Assembly (NCBI RefSeq): GCF_020852615.1
Contig: NZ_JADZAJ010000013.1
Span: 1-64,000, forward strand
Source: Nitrosomonas sp.
GTDB taxonomy: Bacteria > Pseudomonadota > Gammaproteobacteria > Burkholderiales > Nitrosomonadaceae
Length of the DNA: 64,000 bases
Direction of reading: 5' to 3'
Under the pieces are notes generated by a model, which saw only the letters and a program-made list of their open reading frames with translations, was not told the origin of the DNA and made no database searches. The position numbers and the translations under genes were made by a program. Within the stretch, counting starts at the first letter, position 1; every line of letters begins with the position of its first letter. Of the stretch, positions 1 through 10,715 are shown one piece after another.

Positions 1-1197
1 CAGCCGCAACTGTTTCTGATCGTACTGGTCGCATTAATTGCCGGCAGCTGGCCGTTCCTTGGAAAACAGACTGATTTCAGCCAGCTGTCGCTCACCGGAA
101 CTGACCCCGTTTTTGCCATATTGTGGGCAATCGGTATTGCCTGCTCGCTCGGAGCGGCTTATCAGGCAAAATATCACCGCCTGGTCGCACTGATCCTGAT
201 GGGAGGAGCGGGCCTTGTCACCTGCATGACGTTTGTCTGGTTCTCTGCGCCTGATCTGGCTGTAACCCAGTTACTGGTGGAAATTGTTACTACTGTCCTG
301 ATTCTGCTGGGCCTGCGCTGGTTACCCAAAAGAGTGGAACAGATTGATGTCGCTTCGACCCCGGCTGCCCGGGCACGCAGACTCCGTGATCTGGTACTGG
401 CTATCGGCTGTGGAGGAGGAATGGCACTGATTGCCTGCAAAGTGATGATGGAGGCTCCGTTATCGAACTCAATTGCCCGGTTTTTTCTGGAGCGCGCTTA
501 TTCAGAAGGTGGCGGCAACAACGTTGTTAATGTCATTCTGGTCGATTTCCGTGGTTTTGATACGTTCGGAGAAATCACCGTGCTGGGCATTGTGGCCCTC
601 ACCGTGTATGCCCTGCTGCGGCGTTTCCGGCCGGCACCGGACAGCATTGATATTCCCGAGCAGCAGCGCAGGCAAAATGATTTTGATGATCGCCATCCGG
701 AACGCCAGATCGGGGAAACCGTACACGATTACCTGATGGTGCCGGCAGTTATCATGCAATGGATGTTTCCGTTCATCATTCTGCTGTCCGTTTACTTCTT
801 CCTGCGCGGCCATGATCTGCCGGGCGGCGGATTTGCCGCCGGCATTACGCTGGCAATCGGCCTGCTGCTGCAGTATCTCGCCAGCGGTACACGCTGGGTG
901 GAAGATCATCTCTATATCCGGCCAGTCCGCTGGATTGGCTCTGGTCTACTGCTGGCAGTACTGACCGGAATGGGGTCATGGCTGTTTGGTTTCCCTTTCC
1001 TGACCACATACTCCAGCCATCTGGAAATTCCGTTAATCGGCCAGCTGTCCATGGCCACGGCGCTGTTTTTCGATCTTGGCGTTCTGCTGCTGGTTGTGGG
1101 GGCAACCGCCCTGATGCTGATTGCAATAGCGCATCAATCCCTCCGCAGTCATCGCGCGCGCCTTTCTGAAACAGGAAAAACCGGGGAGACTGACTAA
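1..1197 (+). CDS. mrpA: Monovalent cation/H+ antiporter subunit A, C-terminal part fused to MnhB/MrpB domain (5' truncated by window edge)
   Basis: Frame 1 is open from base 1. The C-terminal half has the MnhB-like 'VPAVIMQWMFPFIILLSVYFFLRGHDLPGGGFAAG' region. Followed by mrpC-G homologs in order. Confidence 0.85.
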   Translation, partial: QPQLFLIVLVALIAGSWPFLGKQTDFSQLSLTGTDPVFAILWAIGIACSLGAAYQAKYHRLVALILMGGAGLVTCMTFVWFSAPDLAVTQLLVEIVTTVLILLGLRWLPKRVEQIDVASTPAARARRLRDLVLAIGCGGGMALIACKVMMEAPLSNSIARFFLERAYSEGGGNNVVNVILVDFRGFDTFGEITVLGIVALTVYALLRRFRPAPDSIDIPEQQRRQNDFDDRHPERQIGETVHDYLMVPAVIMQWMFPFIILLSVYFFLRGHDLPGGGFAAGITLAIGLLLQYLASGTRWVEDHLYIRPVRWIGSGLLLAVLTGMGSWLFGFPFLTTYSSHLEIPLIGQLSMATALFFDLGVLLLVVGATALMLIAIAHQSLRSHRARLSETGKTGETD

Positions 1198-1565
1198 TGG
1201 AGCTGATTCTGTCTCTCGGTATCGGAATACTGGCCGGATCAGGCGTCTGGCTGCTGCTGCGCCCGCGCACCTATCAGGTCATCATCGGGCTGGGATTACT
1301 CTCGTATGCCGTTAACCTGTTTATTTTCAGTGTGGGCCGGCTGGTAACAGACAGCCCTCCTGTTACGCAAACAGCCGTACAAACAACTGCGCAGGCAGGC
1401 ACACAGATTGATCCGGCCGCTTTTGCTGATCCGGTACCGCAGGCACTGGTCCTTACGGCAATTGTTATCGGTTTTGCCACGACTGCACTGTTCCTGGTCA
1501 TTCTGCTGGCTTCGCGCGGCTTAACAGGAACCGATCATGTTGATGGTAAGGAACCTGATCGATGA
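1197..1565 (+). CDS. mrpC: Monovalent cation/H+ antiporter subunit C (NuoK-like)
   Basis: 122 aa NuoK/MnhC-like membrane protein overlapping the mrpA stop; operon context. Confidence 0.9.
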   Translation: MELILSLGIGILAGSGVWLLLRPRTYQVIIGLGLLSYAVNLFIFSVGRLVTDSPPVTQTAVQTTAQAGTQIDPAAFADPVPQALVLTAIVIGFATTALFLVILLASRGLTGTDHVDGKEPDR

Positions 1566-3208
1566 TTTCATCTCCGGAACACCTTGTTATTGCCCCCGTC
1601 CTGATTCCATTCATTGCCGGCGTATTGCTGCTTTTTTTCGATGATCGCAGCCGCAAGCTGAAAGCATCCGTATCGGTTCTGTCAACCGTCGCCCTGCTGG
1701 TGGTGTCCATTGTACTGCTGCGCATTACGCATACCGGCGGCAATACAAATGAAGGCAGCATTGCTGTTTATCTGCTCGGGAACTGGCCTCCGCCATTTGC
1801 CATCAATCTGGTGCTGGATCGTCTGTCTGCAATGATGCTGGTTCTGACAGCGACACTCGCTCTGCCCACACTCATCTTTTCACTCGCGCGCTGGCAGAAG
1901 GCCGGTATACATTTTCATACGCTGTTTCTGCTGCTGCTGATGGGGTTGAATGGGGCTTTCCTGACCGGGGATCTGTTCAATCTGTTTGTGTTTTTCGAAG
2001 TGATGCTGGCTGCATCTTACGGGCTGGTACTGCATGGATCAGGTTTACTCCGGGTAAAGGCAGGATTGCATTACATCGCAATCAATCTTGTTGCCTCACT
2101 GCTGTTTCTGATCGGGGTTGCCCTGATTTATGGTGTGACCGGTACACTCAACATGGCTGATCTGGCGCTGCGTATCCAGCAGATCGATGAAGCAAACCGT
2201 ACCATGCTGGAATCCGGAGCAGCTGTTCTGAGTGTGGCTTTCCTCATCAAGGCAGGTATGTGGCCATTGAGCTTCTGGCTGCCTGCAACCTACGCTGCAG
2301 CACCGGCACCATCAGCAGCTATTTTTGCCATCATGAGCAAAGTCGGTATTTATGTACTGCTGCGTCTGTCACTGCTTTTCTCCGGTGGTGCTTCCGATTT
2401 CGCAGAAAATCTGTGGGTGCAGATATTACTGTATGGCGGTCTGGCAACCATCAGCTTTGGTACCGTCGGTGTGCTCGCATCACAGACACTGGGACGATTT
2501 GCCGGTTTTTCGGTACTGATTTCTTCCGGGACGCTGCTGGCAAGTACAGGTCTGTCACAAACCGGGGTAACTGCCGGCGCCCTGTTTTATCTGGTAAGTT
2601 CCACACTGGCAATCAGCGCACTGTTCATGCTCATTGAACTGATTGAAAGAGGGCAGAATATGGCGGCGAGCGTTCTGGCCGTTACCATGGAAGCTTTTGG
2701 CTATCACGATGAAGAAATGGAAAACGAGGAAATCGTTGGAGTTGCCATCCCCAGAACAATTGCCGTGCTGGGTACCAGCTTTGCTGCCTGTGCTATTTTG
2801 CTGGCCGGTCTGCCGCCACTTTCGGGTTTTGTTGCCAAATTTGTTATTCTCAATGCCCTGTTCAGTCCTGACGAATCAGGGCAGGTACACTCTATTCCGG
2901 CAACATCATGGTGGTTTCTGGTATTACTCGTTTTTTCCGGGCTGGCTACCCTGATCGCCATGAGCCGCTCCGGCATACGTGCTTTCTGGGCCCCCCCGGT
3001 AGATACGGCACTGCCACGCGTACTGCTGATTGAAATCGTACCGGTTGCCGCCCTGCTGTGCATGACACTCATACTGACCCTGCAGGCGGGGCCGGTGATG
3101 CGTTTTATGGAAGCAACCGCAACCGGCCTGCATACCCCGCAGCCCTATATGGAAGGTGTTATGAAGACATCGGGTATGGTATTACCACCAGTGGAAACAA
3201 CAGAATGA
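1562..3208 (+). CDS. mrpD: Monovalent cation/H+ antiporter subunit D (NuoN-like)
   Basis: 548 aa multi-TM protein with 'LFNLFVFFEVMLAASYGL' and 'FLIKAGMWPLSFWLPATYAAAP' motifs typical of the MrpD/NuoN family. Confidence 0.92.
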   Translation: MISSPEHLVIAPVLIPFIAGVLLLFFDDRSRKLKASVSVLSTVALLVVSIVLLRITHTGGNTNEGSIAVYLLGNWPPPFAINLVLDRLSAMMLVLTATLALPTLIFSLARWQKAGIHFHTLFLLLLMGLNGAFLTGDLFNLFVFFEVMLAASYGLVLHGSGLLRVKAGLHYIAINLVASLLFLIGVALIYGVTGTLNMADLALRIQQIDEANRTMLESGAAVLSVAFLIKAGMWPLSFWLPATYAAAPAPSAAIFAIMSKVGIYVLLRLSLLFSGGASDFAENLWVQILLYGGLATISFGTVGVLASQTLGRFAGFSVLISSGTLLASTGLSQTGVTAGALFYLVSSTLAISALFMLIELIERGQNMAASVLAVTMEAFGYHDEEMENEEIVGVAIPRTIAVLGTSFAACAILLAGLPPLSGFVAKFVILNALFSPDESGQVHSIPATSWWFLVLLVFSGLATLIAMSRSGIRAFWAPPVDTALPRVLLIEIVPVAALLCMTLILTLQAGPVMRFMEATATGLHTPQPYMEGVMKTSGMVLPPVETTE

Positions 3209-3690
3209 ACAGGCTGTTTCCCTACCCCTTTCTGGTCGTTCTACTGGTGATTACCTGGCTGATGCTGGCCGGTTTTTCAGTTGGCCAATTTCTGCCCGGC
3301 ACCCTCACCGCGATTATGGCTGCCTGGGGACTGGCCGCGCTGCACCCGGTAAAACCACGGTTCCAGCGCCGGGATTTACTGTTTAAACTGGCAGCTGTTG
3401 TATTTTATGACATTATTCGTTCCAACATTGCCGTTGCCGGAATTATCCTGCGTGGCGGCAAAAAAGCCGGGGTATCCAGCTTCATAACCATTCCGCTTGA
3501 TTTACGTGATCCGACGGGACTGGCCATTCTGGCCGTCATCATAACCGGCACACCCGGCACAGCCTGGATTGACTACAACTCCGCGCGCAGTACTCTGACA
3601 CTGCACGTTTTCGATCTGGTCGATGAAGCTGCCTGGCTGGATCTGATCAAGAATCGCTACGAATACCTGTTACGGGAGATATTTGAATGA
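3205..3690 (+). CDS. mrpE: Monovalent cation/H+ antiporter subunit E
   Basis: ATG at 3205 overlaps the mrpD stop (ATGA). MnhE-like 'TGTPGTAWIDYNSARSTLTLHVFDL'. The ORF track starts upstream at 3058; 3205 fits the operon better. Confidence 0.85.
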   Translation: MNRLFPYPFLVVLLVITWLMLAGFSVGQFLPGTLTAIMAAWGLAALHPVKPRFQRRDLLFKLAAVVFYDIIRSNIAVAGIILRGGKKAGVSSFITIPLDLRDPTGLAILAVIITGTPGTAWIDYNSARSTLTLHVFDLVDEAAWLDLIKNRYEYLLREIFE

Positions 3691-3968
3691 GCGCTATCAT
3701 TTTTTTCTGGTCTGTTACTGTGGCACAAACTGCTCTGGGAATTGCCATGGTGCTGGCATTTGCCCGCATGATCAGGGGCCCCCGTGCTCAAGACAGAGTG
3801 CTGGGGCTGGATGCGCTCTATAGTAATGCGATGCTGCTGATGCTCGTTTTCGGTATCGGTACCGGCAATTCTCTGTATTTTGAAATTTCTCTGATTATGA
3901 GTGCACTGGGCTTTGTAGCCACCGTAGCCCTGGCCAAATTCCTGATGCGAGGGGAGGTAATTGAATGA
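3687..3968 (+). CDS. mrpF: Monovalent cation/H+ antiporter subunit F
   Basis: 93 aa MnhF-like 'RMIRGPRAQDRVLGLDALYSNAM'; overlaps mrpE. Confidence 0.88.
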   Translation: MSAIIFFWSVTVAQTALGIAMVLAFARMIRGPRAQDRVLGLDALYSNAMLLMLVFGIGTGNSLYFEISLIMSALGFVATVALAKFLMRGEVIE

Positions 3969-4390
3969 ATCCTGTCACCGATCTGCCGTTATGGGCTGCA
4001 TGGCTCATTGCTTTTTTTCTGCTGCTTGGTGCCGGATTAACCTTGATTGGCTCGTTCGGGCTTTTCCGCCTGCCGGGTTTCTACGACCGCATTCACGCAC
4101 CCACGCTTGGAACAAGCTGGGGAACAGCCGGTATTGTTATCGCCTCGGTGATTTACTTCAGCGTCACGGAATCACAGCTTGTTCTGCATCCATTACTGAT
4201 TGGTGTGTTTGTGACGGTCACTACACCGGTCACTCTGATACTGTTGAGCCGCGCCGCGCTTTATCGTGATCGCGCAGAAAATAACCCTGATGTTCCCTCA
4301 CTGCAACTGCTTGAAAACACCTCTCAGGAATCAGGATCGAAAACAGATTCCGTAACCGTTCACGAAAGCATTGGTACTGCAAAGGAATGA
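3965..4390 (+). CDS. mrpG: Monovalent cation/H+ antiporter subunit G
   Basis: MnhG-like 'GSFGLFRLPGFYDRIHAPTLGTSWGT'; overlaps mrpF. Confidence 0.9.
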   Translation: MNPVTDLPLWAAWLIAFFLLLGAGLTLIGSFGLFRLPGFYDRIHAPTLGTSWGTAGIVIASVIYFSVTESQLVLHPLLIGVFVTVTTPVTLILLSRAALYRDRAENNPDVPSLQLLENTSQESGSKTDSVTVHESIGTAKE

Positions 4391-4546
4391 CCGGATTATT
4401 TACAGCCGGACAGGAGAATTTTCAGGATGGGAACAGGGCTGAAACAAAAACATTAACTGTTCCGGGGCTCACCTTATTTCATCCGGGTCACAGATAAAAG
4501 GGAAGCCCCGGGCAGTTATAAAACTCAGCTGCGTTGTACAACCCGC

Positions 4547-4828
4547 TTATTTGTGCATTGCACGCTTAAACATACGATCAATCTTGGTTTCGGTATCAAT
4601 TGAACGTGCATTGGCTTCATTCGCTTTATCCAGCGCCTGATTGGCAGTATTCACTGCATCACTGGCGGTTGTTCTGGCAGCAGCTGCATCAGCCCTGGTT
4701 GCAGAGACATTGGACTCAAGCGCATCAACACGTGTTCTGAGCGCTTCTACCTCTCCCGTTGTTGCGCAAGCAGACAAACCGGCACATGCGCCCACTAACA
4801 CAAGCATTGTTACTATTCTTTTATTCAT
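4547..4828 (-). CDS. Small outer-membrane lipoprotein, alanine-zipper coiled coil (Lpp/OprI-like)
   Basis: From internal ATG (4828): 'MNKRIVTMLVLVGACAGLSACATT' signal/lipobox (LSAC), then Ala-rich heptads and C-terminal 'RMFKRAMHK'. Preceded by GGAGATAAAT. Confidence 0.85.
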   Translation of the reverse strand: MNKRIVTMLVLVGACAGLSACATTGEVEALRTRVDALESNVSATRADAAAARTTASDAVNTANQALDKANEANARSIDTETKIDRMFKRAMHK

Positions 4829-4969
4829 ATTATTTATCTCCTTAATAAAAAAACACCACTCCACACTTTCACCTCTGTGTTTCGAGGGAAACACACACAA
4901 CCTAACCCGATTTTTAATACATTGCAATATACACACAATAAAATCCGGAAGCGCCGCTATCACAGCATT

Positions 4970-5602
4970 CTACGCTGCCAGCAGCTTCCGGCTCAGTTCG
5001 GCACCCGGTCGGGCTGCGATACGTTCAAACCAGGGACCGATATTCGGCAGGCTGCGATCAAACGGCTGATTGACCGTCACTCCAAAATCCAGCCATACAT
5101 ACAGCCAGATATCGGCAACAGTAAAGCGCTCACCACATAAATACGGTCCTGCTCCAAACATACTGTCCAGCCAGCGCAACCGGTCCTGTGCCACGCGCTT
5201 TAATCCGTCAGCCGCTTCGGGCAATACCGGGATCCGGGATTCAAACCGGGCAAGCCCTTCCGCATAATGGTATGCGTTGTGCATGAATTCCGTAATATTG
5301 AGCTCCACCCGCCGCCACCATTGCCGGGTTTGTGCACGCTGTTCAGGCGTACTGCCGATCAGTGCCGGTAAGGGATAAAGCTCCTCCAGATATTCGGCAA
5401 TGGCAACCGCTTCTGCCAGTGTGCTGCCATCGTCCAGGCGCAATGCCGGGGTTTGTCCGGCCGGATTGACAGTCAGATAAGGCAGTTGCCGGTTTTCTCC
5501 GGTCATGACATCCACCGCCACTGCCGGCAACTGCAACTGCTTTTCCAGTAAAAACATCCGCAAGCAACGCGGTGCGGGGCTGTGCGCGTCATAAATCAGC
5601 AT
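4970..5602 (-). CDS. Glutathione S-transferase family protein
   Basis: N-terminal thioredoxin-fold pattern 'NPAGQTPALRLDDGSTLAEAVAIAEYLEELYP' and C-terminal 'FTVADIWLYVWLDFG'. Confidence 0.85.
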   Translation of the reverse strand: MLIYDAHSPAPRCLRMFLLEKQLQLPAVAVDVMTGENRQLPYLTVNPAGQTPALRLDDGSTLAEAVAIAEYLEELYPLPALIGSTPEQRAQTRQWWRRVELNITEFMHNAYHYAEGLARFESRIPVLPEAADGLKRVAQDRLRWLDSMFGAGPYLCGERFTVADIWLYVWLDFGVTVNQPFDRSLPNIGPWFERIAARPGAELSRKLLAA

Positions 5603-5741
5603 GAATCAACTCCATCATTACAAGCAGAATGCCACCCGGCCACATACAGCTGAAATTATGCAACCAGAATACATGACAGGAAAGTATAACCGGAAAACAT
5701 AATAACCACATTGCGGTAATAAATGGCTGCTCTCACTTATC

Positions 5742-7625
5742 TCAAGCCACTCTGGATATTTTTTCTATCAGGGTATTTACGGGGCCATTACCTGGAGCGT
5801 GGTCATTGACCCACTCCACCAGCGCATGTGCAGGCATGGGGCGACCGAACAGATAGCCCTGCACCTGGTCACATCTCGCTTTTCTGAGGAAAGTAAATTG
5901 TTCATGCGTCTCGACACCCTCTGCCACCACTCTGTGTCCCAGCGAATGTGCCATCTGGACAATAGCAGTAACGATTGCTTCAGATTTCGAATTTTTACCA
6001 ATATCATCTATCAGGGATTTATCAATCTTCAGCACATTGAACGGCAGGTGTGAAAGCTGGTACAAATTGGAGTAGCCTGTACCAAAATCATCAATCGAGG
6101 TTTGTGCGCCAGCTTCCCGCAGTTGTTCCAGGCGTGACTTTGCCGCTGCAAAATCAGACATAATCATTGATTCGGTAAGTTCGATCTCGACAAGCAGCGG
6201 GTCGACCGTGTGCTGTTCAAGAATAGTGAGAATTTCATTTGCTATGCCGGAACGTTCGAACTGTACCGGGGAAACATTGACCGCAATAGGTATCGGCATC
6301 CCCGCTTCCCGCCATGCGTGTGCCTGCCTGGCCACCATACGCAGAATACTCGCGCCAAGTGCCGGCATCAATCCGCATTGTTCGGCTATTTCAACAAATC
6401 TGGACGGTGGTATCGTTCCTTTTTGCGGATGTTCCCAGCGCACCAGCGCTTCAACACCCGTAATCTGCAAGGTCTGGGTATTCAGCTTGGGCTGATAATG
6501 CATGCTCAGCATATCCTGCTCAATCGCTTTGCGCAGGTCTACCTCAATCTGGCTACGCTCGATCGCAATATTTTTCAGGGATTCGTCAAAAAACCGGTAT
6601 TGATTTTTACCTGACTCTTTTGCCGAATACATGGCGATATCAGCATTGATCAAAAGCTGTCTGGGATCATCCGAGCTGGTTGTCACCTGGGCGATACCAA
6701 TGCTGGCTCCAATTCTCAGTTCATTATCGCTGATTAGAAAAGGCCTGTTTACTGCCCTGAGAATATCTGCAGCATACTTCTCAAGCACATCCTGGCGAGA
6801 CTCCCCCGGCATGATAGCCACGAATTCATCTCCGGCAAAACGGGCAAAAACAAGTTTCTCGGGACAAGTCTGGCGCAACTCTCCAAATACTGTCGTGCAA
6901 TTCTCAATCTGGTCGCGTGTCAGGTTAAAACTGTCTTCGATAATTCTCTGGCTTACCTGGCGCAGCAATTCATCTCCTCCATCATGACCCAGTGTGTCAT
7001 TGATGCGTTTGAAGCCATCGAGGTCGATGAACATCAGTGCCCCCTTGCAGTCAGCACTTCCCCGCATTCGTGCGGCAAGTTCCAGAACATGGCTGACTAC
7101 GGCCCGGTTGGGCAATCCCGTCACGGCATCCGTATACGCCAGTGTATTGATCCGCACGATATTGGAATTGAGGCGGTCGACCATCGCACGAAAACTGTCA
7201 GCAAGGCTGCCGACTTCACAGGCACAATCCACATCTACCGGTCTGTCGAAATCTCCTGCCGCTATGGCATCGGTACTCTTGTTGAGCTCGCGGATAGTAC
7301 CTGTCAGTTTGTTTGCAGCAAAATATGTTATCGCTGCAGGCAGCAGGATACTCAGAATGACGATTCCCATTACCCATACACCGGATGCTCCGGATTCCAT
7401 GAGCGGAAATACGTAGTAGTACTGCAGAAAAATGCATAATGTCGTGAAAACCAGCACCATCAGGGTGAACCGGATCGTGATGCTGTTTAATCCTTTTCCT
7501 TTGATTTTTTTAAGCTTTGGAACAGCGCTCTCCGCATGAGCAGCAAGATGCATTACCCGGGTTTTATATCTAGCAATAATCAGCTTCACCAGTTTTCCTT
7601 TTTGTCTGAGTACCCGATGTTCCAA
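5742..7625 (-). CDS. Diguanylate cyclase/phosphodiesterase (TM + HAMP + GGDEF + EAL)
   Basis: Two TM segments, HAMP-like linker, '[14 protein letters not shown]' (AGDEF variant), '[10 protein letters not shown]' EAL motif, '[12 protein letters not shown]'. Confidence 0.93.
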   Translation of the reverse strand: MEHRVLRQKGKLVKLIIARYKTRVMHLAAHAESAVPKLKKIKGKGLNSITIRFTLMVLVFTTLCIFLQYYYVFPLMESGASGVWVMGIVILSILLPAAITYFAANKLTGTIRELNKSTDAIAAGDFDRPVDVDCACEVGSLADSFRAMVDRLNSNIVRINTLAYTDAVTGLPNRAVVSHVLELAARMRGSADCKGALMFIDLDGFKRINDTLGHDGGDELLRQVSQRIIEDSFNLTRDQIENCTTVFGELRQTCPEKLVFARFAGDEFVAIMPGESRQDVLEKYAADILRAVNRPFLISDNELRIGASIGIAQVTTSSDDPRQLLINADIAMYSAKESGKNQYRFFDESLKNIAIERSQIEVDLRKAIEQDMLSMHYQPKLNTQTLQITGVEALVRWEHPQKGTIPPSRFVEIAEQCGLMPALGASILRMVARQAHAWREAGMPIPIAVNVSPVQFERSGIANEILTILEQHTVDPLLVEIELTESMIMSDFAAAKSRLEQLREAGAQTSIDDFGTGYSNLYQLSHLPFNVLKIDKSLIDDIGKNSKSEAIVTAIVQMAHSLGHRVVAEGVETHEQFTFLRKARCDQVQGYLFGRPMPAHALVEWVNDHAPGNGPVNTLIEKISRVA

Positions 7626-7946
7626 AATACTGCCAGTTAATCCGGGGTGATTGACACATTATAAAATTGGCAGCCTGAATTTATATTTCGATTACCGAGG
7701 TGAATTCGTTAGTATCTTTGAGAATAAACGGATAAATACATGAGATCTTTAATTTTTGGCTCAGCCAGCCGCCCTATCCTGTTCTCAGGATACTGACTGC
7801 TAAGTTCCGCCCTGGTAACCACATCTGCCGAAATGGAATCCGGATCCATAGTGTTACACTACAGCGGCATAGGAGATACAGGGGCGGATGCCTTCGGAAA
7901 TATCCCGACGTTTATTTGCTATTATCAGAAAACCAATACTATTCCC

Positions 7947-8372
7947 ATGGATGAGAACGCCAGCCTGCTGGCACTTTTTACCAGCAGTTTTCTTGCTGCA
8001 ACATTATTGCCGGGAGGCTCTGAAGCAGTACTGGCCGGAGTACTGGTTGCCTATCCTGATCTGTTCTGGCCGGCACTCAATCTCGCCACACTGGGCAATA
8101 CACTGGGAGGAATCAGTTCTTATGTGATTGGACGCTTCTTACCTGACGAACAGGCGCTGTCAGCCAAAATTGGCCGCCATGTTCACGGGCTGGAGTGGAC
8201 ACGCCGCCGTGGGGCTCCCATATTGTTCCTGTCCTGGCTGCCACTAATCGGCGACATCCTGTGTGTGGCTGCCGGGTGGCTGCGGATCAACTGGGTCTCG
8301 GCAGCGTTTTTTATTGCTGCGGGTAAATTTGCAAGATATTGGGTGATTGCTTCAGCTATCAGTTCAGTCTGA
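7947..8372 (+). CDS. DedA/SNARE-associated-like (YqaA family) membrane protein
   Basis: 'TLLPGGSEAVLAG...GNTLGGISSYVIGR...FLSWLPLIGDILCVAAGWLRI' typical of YqaA/DedA proteins; start chosen at MDENASLL. Confidence 0.8.
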   Translation: MDENASLLALFTSSFLAATLLPGGSEAVLAGVLVAYPDLFWPALNLATLGNTLGGISSYVIGRFLPDEQALSAKIGRHVHGLEWTRRRGAPILFLSWLPLIGDILCVAAGWLRINWVSAAFFIAAGKFARYWVIASAISSV

Positions 8373-8385
8373 CAGGCAGGCAAAC

Positions 8386-8694
8386 TTACTTCTCAAGCAA
8401 TTTCTTAAGTTCGCCACTTTGAAACATTTCAGACATGATGTCCGACCCGCCGATAAACTCTCCATTAACATATAACTGGGGGATGGTAGGCCAGTTGGAA
8501 TAATCCTTGATGCCTTGACGTATTTCTGAATCAGCCAGCACGTTTACCGCAAAGAAATCTTCAACTCCACAGGCGTTCAGTATCCGCACTGCATTGGCGG
8601 AAAAACCACACTGAGGCTGATCCGGGGTCCCTTTCATATACAGTACTACGGGATGTGAAGATACCTGTTTTTCAATAGATTCAACGATATCCAT
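8386..8694 (-). CDS. grxD: Monothiol glutaredoxin (Grx4 family)
   Basis: '[17 protein letters not shown]' CGFS active site; '[20 protein letters not shown]'. Confidence 0.95.
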   Translation of the reverse strand: MDIVESIEKQVSSHPVVLYMKGTPDQPQCGFSANAVRILNACGVEDFFAVNVLADSEIRQGIKDYSNWPTIPQLYVNGEFIGGSDIMSEMFQSGELKKLLEK

Positions 8695-8769
8695 ATTTCA
8701 TTTCTCCTTAAAATTTATAAAGCAGTTACGTACTTAATCAACAACACGGCTATTTTAACCGGGATTATT

Positions 8770-9639
8770 TTATCCATATTGCCCTCCCGTGACTCTATCT
8801 ATGCCCGCAAGATCCGTTCTGGTAAACAGGCGGGTAAAACCGGTTTCACCCAGTAACTCATGACATACCGCAGCCTGGTCATAACCATGTTCCAGCATTA
8901 ACCATCCGGATGGCACAAGATAATCCGGGGTCTGTGTAATGATACTGCGCAGACAATCCTGGCCGTTACGTCCGGCCGTCAGCGCTGCAATTGGCTCAAA
9001 ACGCAGATCTCCCTCTTCCAGATGCGGATCACCTTCAGCAACGTAGGGAGGATTGGCCACGATCACATCAAATTTTTCAGCAGTAAAGTGAGAAAACCAG
9101 TCAGCCTTAATGAATACTACATTCTTTACAGCGTGCTTTTCAGCATTCCTGCGCGCTACAGCTATTGCCCGAGCAGAAAGATCAACTGCCATCACACAAG
9201 CCTCAGGACGATGTTTGGCAATAGTAACTGCGATCACTCCACTCCCGGTTCCCAGATCAAGCACGTTACATTCACGATCAGCTGGAATTTTAGCCAGCGC
9301 CATCTCTACCAGCAGCTCAGTTTCAGGGCGCGGAATCAGCACATCAGGCGTTACCTCAAACACCAGATCGTAAAACCCCTTTGCTCCTGTCAGATAAGCG
9401 ACCGGCTCCCCGGCAGCACGCCTTGCAAGCAGCTGCCGGAAACGATTTATCTGGTCCACGTCAGGCGACCGGTCAGCATGTGCAATCAAATAAGCGGCAT
9501 CCGTATTCAATATGCTCTGTAAAAGCCAGCGCGCATCAATACGGTCAACGATAGCAGCAGCATTTTGCAAGAGCTCACCGATTGTAATAGAAGTATCAGC
9601 AGGCGCCTGCACCGGAATAAACTGACTGTTCCCGGTCAT
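8770..9639 (-). CDS. prmC: Peptide chain release factor N5-glutamine methyltransferase
   Basis: '[20 protein letters not shown]' and 'NPPY' motifs; adjacent to prfA; internal ATG at 9639 gives a 4-bp overlap with prfA. Confidence 0.95.
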   Translation of the reverse strand: MTGNSQFIPVQAPADTSITIGELLQNAAAIVDRIDARWLLQSILNTDAAYLIAHADRSPDVDQINRFRQLLARRAAGEPVAYLTGAKGFYDLVFEVTPDVLIPRPETELLVEMALAKIPADRECNVLDLGTGSGVIAVTIAKHRPEACVMAVDLSARAIAVARRNAEKHAVKNVVFIKADWFSHFTAEKFDVIVANPPYVAEGDPHLEEGDLRFEPIAALTAGRNGQDCLRSIITQTPDYLVPSGWLMLEHGYDQAAVCHELLGETGFTRLFTRTDLAGIDRVTGGQYG

Positions 9640-10715
9640 TTTTCTGTCAAAGCGGCCAGTTGCGCAGCCTGATGTTCGGCTGCCAGCGCTGAGCATAGCT
9701 CGTTCAGCTCGCCATCCACGATCTGGTCAATTTTATAGAGTGTGAGATTGATTCTGTGATCGGTGATTCTGCCCTGCGGGAAATTATAGGTACGGATTCG
9801 CTCCGAACGCTCACCACTGCCAACCAGTGATTTTCGGGCTGCAGCCTGCTCAGCCTGCTGTGCACGCACCTGTTTATCGAGAATACGGGCAATCAGAACG
9901 CTCATTGCCTGTGCCTTGTTTTTATGCTGGGATCGCCCCTCCTGGCACTCAGCCACAATCCCTGTCGGCAAATGAGTAATCCGCACGGCTGAATCTGTTT
10001 TGTTGATGTGCTGTCCTCCGGCTCCGGAAGCACGGAAGGTATCAATTCTCAAATCAGCCGGGTTCAGAGTAACACCGGCAATCTCATCCGCTTCCGGCAG
10101 AACCGCAACGGTACAGGTTGAAGTATGAACACGCCCCTGAGTTTCAGTTGCCGGAACACGCTGTACACGGTGTGCACCTGATTCAAACTTGAGTCTGGAA
10201 TAAGCACCATAGCCGACAATCCGGGCAATAATTTCCTTGTACCCGCCCACATCGGAAGGGCTTTGTGAAACGATCTCCACCTGCCATCTTTCCCGCTCTG
10301 CATAACGGCTGTACATACGGAACAGATCACCGGCAAACAGGGCAGACTCATCTCCTCCCGTGCCTGCCCGTATTTCCAGATAAATATTGCGTTCGTCGTT
10401 CGGATCCCTGGGCAATAACTGCTTGAGTATCTCGGTCTCGATATTTGCGAGTTTCTGCTTGCCTGCTTCGATTTCAGTTTCAGCAAAATCCCGGAATTCC
10501 GGATCTGCACTCATTTCCCTGGCAGTCGCCAAATCCTGTTCAACCTGCTGATACGAATGATAAAGCCCCGTTACCGGCTCAATTTCAGCCCGTTCACGGG
10601 AAAGCTTCCGGTAATTATCCAGGTCAGCTGTAATGCTCTCATTACTGAGCAGCTTGTCCAGCTCACCCAGCCGCATACTCAGCCGGGTGAGCTGATCGAT
10701 AATTCCCTTGTTCAT
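9636..10715 (-). CDS. prfA: Peptide chain release factor 1
   Basis: '[26 protein letters not shown]' GGQ motif; full length. Confidence 0.97.
   Translation of the reverse strand: MNKGIIDQLTRLSMRLGELDKLLSNESITADLDNYRKLSRERAEIEPVTGLYHSYQQVEQDLATAREMSADPEFRDFAETEIEAGKQKLANIETEILKQLLPRDPNDERNIYLEIRAGTGGDESALFAGDLFRMYSRYAERERWQVEIVSQSPSDVGGYKEIIARIVGYGAYSRLKFESGAHRVQRVPATETQGRVHTSTCTVAVLPEADEIAGVTLNPADLRIDTFRASGAGGQHINKTDSAVRITHLPTGIVAECQEGRSQHKNKAQAMSVLIARILDKQVRAQQAEQAAARKSLVGSGERSERIRTYNFPQGRITDHRINLTLYKIDQIVDGELNELCSALAAEHQAAQLAALTEK

Noticed and set aside
4462-4511. 8-bp inverted repeat CCGGGGCT...AGCCCCGG between mrpG and the lipoprotein gene, possible terminator
   Set aside because: 34-nt loop and no T-run; too weak to call a terminator.
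6994-7439. Long plus-strand ORFs (6984..7439, 6994..7416) antisense to the GGDEF/EAL gene
   Set aside because: Opposite a strongly supported CDS with no recognisable domain; typical shadow ORFs.
9022-9522. 166-aa plus-strand ORF antisense to prmC
   Set aside because: Shadow ORF; the minus strand encodes clear PrmC motifs.
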